This document shows positions 48,101 through 54,100 of a stretch of DNA of 64,000 nt, in pieces. The notes under the pieces are model-generated. The model did no database searches and was not told the origin of the DNA. It saw only the letters and a list, made by a program, of their open reading frames with translations. Numbering within the stretch: the first letter of the stretch is position 1; each line of letters opens with the position of its first letter. Position numbers and translations under genes: made by a program. The DNA comes from Chrysopilus asiliformis (Eukaryota; Arthropoda; Insecta; Diptera; Rhagionidae): assembly GCA_964034945.1 (NCBI GenBank), contig OZ035961.1, positions 25,955,684-26,019,683 on the forward strand, in the 5' to 3' direction.

Positions 48101-51100
48101 TTTTTCATAATCATTTTCATAATCATAAAGTACAAGTTATTTTAAAGTTTTAAACTTTTTATTATTTTATTTTCATTCATTTAAGTAGCTAACGAGAGAT
48201 GCATTTTTTCACAACACAAAAAAATACCTTTATTAATAACATAAAAACCTTAAGTTGGCAATTAAACTCCAAAAAATTAAAATTTGCATCCCTAGCTTCA
48301 AAACTCACGCCACGCCCCTGAATTAAAAATATTTAAATTCTTTCAATTCTGGTACGGGGGATGCAACACAATTCGTAATTTTGTTCATTTGCGAACTTTT
48401 CTTTAGGGGGATTTATTTTTTACACAAGCCGACAAAATAATACTCTTTTTGGGGCACTTGATATTACGCACGAAATCGGAAATACAAACTAAAATAGATT
48501 ATTTCAATTTCAAAACAGTTAATTTCATTTATTCATAAAATAGTAAATTTTACTACTAAGTAGAAATTTTCTTATAAAAACATAAGAAAAGCTACAATTA
48601 CCAGGGGCCAATCGTCAAATACTCTATATGATAACACACAAAATGTTTATTTAAAAAAATCCATTTATATTGGATAGGGGGAAAGGAGTTTGGATTTTGA
48701 TGTATGGAACGGTTATGTAAAATCCTATTCTAAACAGATTTTGGTCAATGGTGGAAACCGGAGGCCTTAGATTTTACTTTTGTTATTTTTTTGCGACGCA
48801 CCGATTTTGAGAAATCAATAAAAAACTGTTTCTTTTGTATGGGGGAGGGGGGAAGGAATGGTCAAACTTTGAAAATGAAATTTCGAGTTTCTAGCTTAAT
48901 CCTTTCCAAAGTTAGGGTGTTCACGGACAGGCGGACAGACAGACGGACGGACATGCGGAAATTAAAATCTTTCTTCATCCATAACACCCTGGTGTAGTTC
49001 ATTTTTATTTCCGATGATTTGTTCGATGCGTTACAAACGGTATACTAAATTTAATATACTCAATAGCAGATTTTGACTATTTTTATACTATCTGTCAGGG
49101 TTTTTGTGATGACAAACGATTTTGATTTCCGCATTTTCGTCTGTCTGTCTGTCCGTCAGTCTATCCGTCCGCCCGTGAACACTATAACTTTCGAAAGGAT
49201 TGAACTAAAATCTTGAAATTTTGTATAGTGACGTTTCTTGTAAATGGCTAGGCTAAGTTCTTGAACGGACAAAATTGGACCATATTTGACGATTGGCCCC
49301 TGGAAATTGAGGCTTTTTTTTATGTTTGTGATTGAAATATATACTATTATAGCTGTATTCACGATTCTCCATTATAAAATAGTTCGATTTACTTTTTTAA
49401 TGTAATTTAGTGTCGCTGATAGATTCGAAATCCGCAGTGGTTTGACTGGATTAGTTCTAGTTTTTGATATTTGAATTTTGATCGATGTCACAGTCTTGTA
49501 AGATAATTTTGTCTTGCGGAACACGAATTTGGAAGTGGTTTTGTTGTTTCAGCTCTTTTTGTTCACAACTTGTTCAAAAAATTAACTGGCTTTGGGGAAA
49601 AAAAGACTCTCTTATTTCTTGGAATATAATTTTCTAACTTGTATAAGGAGCCTCTCGGACAACCATTTGACTGTGTTTACATTGGGACTCATTTTGAGGC
49701 GGCACGTCTTTCGCTCCGGTCAAATGAGGGTGAGGGACGCAGTGGGGAGGGAAACAAAAAAAAAAGCGAACGAAGTTTAGATTCACTTAAAATTTTCAGT
49801 CGCAAACCGGTTTGAGTCTGGTTGTTGAGACCTGTTTCGTTTAGTTTTGTTGATGAAACCGGTTTAGCGACTGAAGATGAAGCGAACCATATGCACATGG
49901 CAGAAAAATGACGAAAGACGCCTCAAAATGAATCCCAATGTAAACACAGTCTTTGCTATCAAATAATCTTCCCCAACTTTTCATTTTCTGAACCTCTTTG
50001 ATGTGGTTTTTATTATCAAATGGCGTTCTTTAAGAAATTTGTCTTGTGACTAATTTTGACAATTTTTTTTCACACATTTGTTTTTTTTTTCGCTGAGCAG
50101 AGTAAAAATAAACAACAATATGTAAAATAATCACGATTTTTGCCCACAACATTATGTCAAAGAATTTGTTAGGCATAAAATTATAAAAACTCGTAAATTA
50201 TAATAGAATTTTCGCTGTATTTTTCAATTTAGAAATTACAAATTACATAAATTTATGCTCGCTCGCCTTATTAAAATCGCCTCTTGTAACTTTTGCTGCA
50301 TAAAAACCAAAACAAAATAACAAAAGACATTGAACCAGCTGAAGAAAATAAGGTAGCAAGTGCAAAGAACCGCACATCTCTATCCCCCTTCCAGTGAAAT
50401 AAACTTTGATTAATTATCAATCAGCCAAGACATGACGCCCTTGTCTGGCATCCGTATTGAAGAAACCCTTTTAATGATAGAAAAACGTTCATTTCAATGT
50501 CCTTCCCGTCTGTTGCTCTTCATACCCTTCACTTTTCTGGGGCTAATCTTAATATTTTTCCTTGAAAGCACATCTGCTTATAAGGAAACAACAACCGTAA
50601 AACTTTGTCGGGGAAAAATGAAATTGTACGCATCACTTTTCATGGTTTTGATTAAAAATTTCCGTACACGACAAAGTCGCGGCCTAAACTCGTGAACTTT
50701 AAATTTTCCTCCAAGACAAAAACAGAACAAAAAAGAAAAATGATTGAGAAGACAATTAATTATGTTTAAAGGGTTGGTACTGAAGATGAAGTTGATATTC
50801 GCAGATAAATTTTGAAAGTTTTCAAGTTTTGGACATCTTACTGGCGATTTTCTAATGACTGCCCTCACTCACTCAATCTTAAGATGAAATTCAGATAGAA
50901 ATTGCGAAGGGGCGAAAATTTAATTTCAGAAAGTTAAAAATTTGAAAAAAGTTTTTGGTTATTTATTTCGCAGTTGAATTGTGATAGCAAGATTGGTAAT
51001 TTCTGCATTCAAATGAATAGAATTTTCTGAAAAATTACATTCATTAATTTTGTCGAAATTCATAAAAATTTTTTTAGGTGAATATAAGATATGCAACTGA

Positions 51101-54100
51101 CACCTTATCTTTTTTTATTTCAAGGAATAATTTTTATATAAATTCATATAATATAGGGTGAAACTTTCGTCACAATCTTTAGATTTCTTAAATATTTGTT
51201 TTTATTTTATGCTGAGAAATTTTTTTATTAAACCTCCTCTAGAAAGAAATCTGTTCAGAAATTTGACAAAAAAAAATTTATAGTCAAGTTTCATGTTGGT
51301 ATCTCAATCCATTGGCGGGTTAACCGTCACAACCATCAAAAGAGGAACCATGTCATCGAATGAGTATTTTTTTTTGTTTATCTAACATTGGGTAAGTTTT
51401 TTCAGATTTCTAATCAGTACAGTTGAGTTATATAAAAAATACATATTTTTTCCAATAAAACAAAAAAAGGGAAAATTTGTGAGACAGTGTAATCTGATAG
51501 AGAATCAAAATAATGGTAATAGTTTTACACCTTATGTTTTACGATATTACTGGAAAGGATTTGTAGTTAACACTATGGGTCTCCACGGAGAAGAGATGGT
51601 TGATAGCCTTTCTCTCATTTTGCAAGTAATCTTATCCAAAATATTCACCTGTTTTGCGATTGTCGTGTCGTTTTCGAGAAGAGTCGTTTTACAAGTTTTT
51701 GTTGGTAGAAAAGCATAAAGGTGGGTTTAGAAACACGAGCATTTTCATTTTTACTGGCAAAGTGAGCGAGATAGCGAAATTCAAATTTACGTGCGCAAAA
51801 AGTCGATCACATCAGTGTCTCACACGTACTTTCCCTTCCACTTTATGGCGAACTGTCACTGCACATCACCTTCTCTCAGCAATACGTTTGTTAGCACTTC
51901 AATTTCACCTAACAAAATCATTTTGTGTGATGTTATAATTAGTAACATAATTATTATCACCTCCCGTTTCCATTTAAAATGCGTAGCTTTCAAATAAACA
52001 TCGAACTTAACCTTACTTTTGCTGGCTGCCATAATTCCCATAATTCAGGGGTAACATTTTGCTGGCAGGGCGGGGAAGTCCAATGTGTTTGTTGTTGTTT
52101 ACTGCCATAACTTTCCTATCGTCGACGAAAATTATGGATAGTAAAACCACTACATGCAAGCAAAATTTCCAGTAAAATTTTTACTGGGTGGCTTGCCGTC
52201 CCCTTCCCACTTGATGAAAAAGTCATAAGAAATCTGGCATTTCACTCACTTTGCCAGTAAAAATGAAAATGCTCGTGTTTCTAAACCCACCTTAACCCGG
52301 GCTTTACACGCGACTGTAAAGTCTGTCAGTAGCACAGACTTCAAATGTCAAATTACTGATAACGAACTAAAAGACATTTAGCGAACTGGCAGTCAATGCA
52401 TTTACACGAGACTGTGTCAGCGACTGTGTCAGCTTTACAAACGCGTGTAAGGGCCGGGTTAACAACAACACGTAAACCGACTCTTGTTGAAAACGACATG
52501 ACAATCACAATACGGGTGATTATAAAATCCAGTTGAGTCTTTCTGCGTGATGCTCTCGAACAGTGTTTCCCAACCTGGGGCACATTAGCTGGTTTCAGCG
52601 AGTACATGAAATCTGAAAAAGAAAATGGCGGCAACCAAATTTTGAAAAAAAAAAATTACGACGCATTGTAAACAAAAAAATATCTAAAATTTCTATTAAT
52701 ATTTTTGTTTTGAGCATAGAAAATTTTCTTTGACCATAGATTCCACCGTTTTGACCACAGATTCAATGTGTTGGTCTGACGATGGTCCTTTTGATGCCTT
52801 ATATGTATTAAAATTTTTTCGAATTCTCCATTGCTTCAATAAAAATTTGATTTAATTGTATTCGATAGTTCACTTCACCGTGAGAAATTCGGTACTCGAA
52901 TTGAAATGATTACGAAACCAACAAAAATATTCCAGATGACCAAAAAGCAGTAAAATTTCTATTAATAAATTAAAAGCTACCTGCAATCTAATTCTGAAAG
53001 TATTTTGGTATTCGGTTTGGAACATATGTTAGTTCAAGTTCTTTGTAGAATCATAAAAACTTTATATTCTTCAATTATAATAAGTTATAATAATATGAAG
53101 GCTTGGCGGGATAAACGATCAAAGTTCCAATCTGATTGTTTTGAAATAAAGAGTCTTTTAGTCTTAAGAGTCATTTTGTTTGAGCTTTTTATTATAGTTA
53201 TATAATTTTTTTATTTGAGCTTTTCATTCCCAAGTAACCAAATAGGGCGTAAAGTGGTCTTCGCGACCAAAAAGATTCGATGTTAAAGTCGCCACGACCA
53301 CGCGTTTCAAGTTAGTACTTTCCATGCAAACCTTCAGGAATACCAACGCATGGAGTCCTATAACTCGGCCAATTTTTCAATTTTTCATCTGAAATTTAAC
53401 AGAAATGCTTTTAAAAAGCAATGCTTTTATTAGGTGTTTAGAATTTGTTTTTGTCAATTTTTTTAGACTATTTTCGAAAACAGAAATAACCGACGGCATT
53501 TTAATTTTTACATACAAGTATAATACGAGCCCATCATCAGTCCGATGATGGTGCTATAAGGTAAGAAATTTTTTCCATACTTTCGAAGACATTCATACGG
53601 GACAAGGGTGAAAGGCGATTTAACAGTGTTGATAGTTGGGGAAAGTTCTCCCCACCCGAGTTCCGTCCCTTCGGTCAGGAAAAGTATAAAAAATTAATGG
53701 ACTTCTCAAATTGTTGACAGTCTATTCAGCTTGAGTGATTTTTCCATCGATTTATGTCAGAACCTTTTTTCCCAAATAGATTTTCCCATAGGATGAAAAA
53801 AAAATCCTCGACAATCACCAAAAAGTTTTTCATTACATTATTTCCCTTTCTATCCATTTGATCATTACGTAAACGTTCACAGGAATACAAACCCAAATAT
53901 TTATATGGGTGGAAGTAGAACGAGAACCTTATCATCTGTCCACTTCTCAAATGTTGAAAATGGTTCTTTTTTTTCTTTGTTATTGTTGTTACATTTCTCT
54001 ATTTTTCATTTCATTCCATTTCAATTATTTTCTATTCTATTTATTTATATATTTTTTGCGTTTCTTGTTTTTTCTACTACTATAGCGAATGGATCTTATC

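Larger units (their letters stand above)
43420..48320 (+). mobile_element. hAT element of 4.9 kb holding three further elements
   Basis: Terminal CAGGGGCGTGGCGT and its exact inverted complement; 8-bp AATTAAAA on both sides (43412-43419 and 48321-48328). It encodes the beginning of a TTF-type zinc-finger hAT transposase near its right end (47592-47891). Subtracting the insertions at 43720-44246, 44596-45068 and 45108-47430 with their duplications leaves an original element of about 1.55 kb, already a deletion derivative. Confidence 0.93.
21559..54085 (+). other. Dfd: Dfd intron 3 (32.5 kb)
   Basis: Separates the hexapeptide exon from the homeobox exon. In Drosophila this position also has the largest intron and holds neural control DNA. 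Here it has been greatly enlarged by nested transposons and repeats. The acceptor is ACTACTATAG ending at 54085, after a T-rich tract. Confidence 0.92.
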
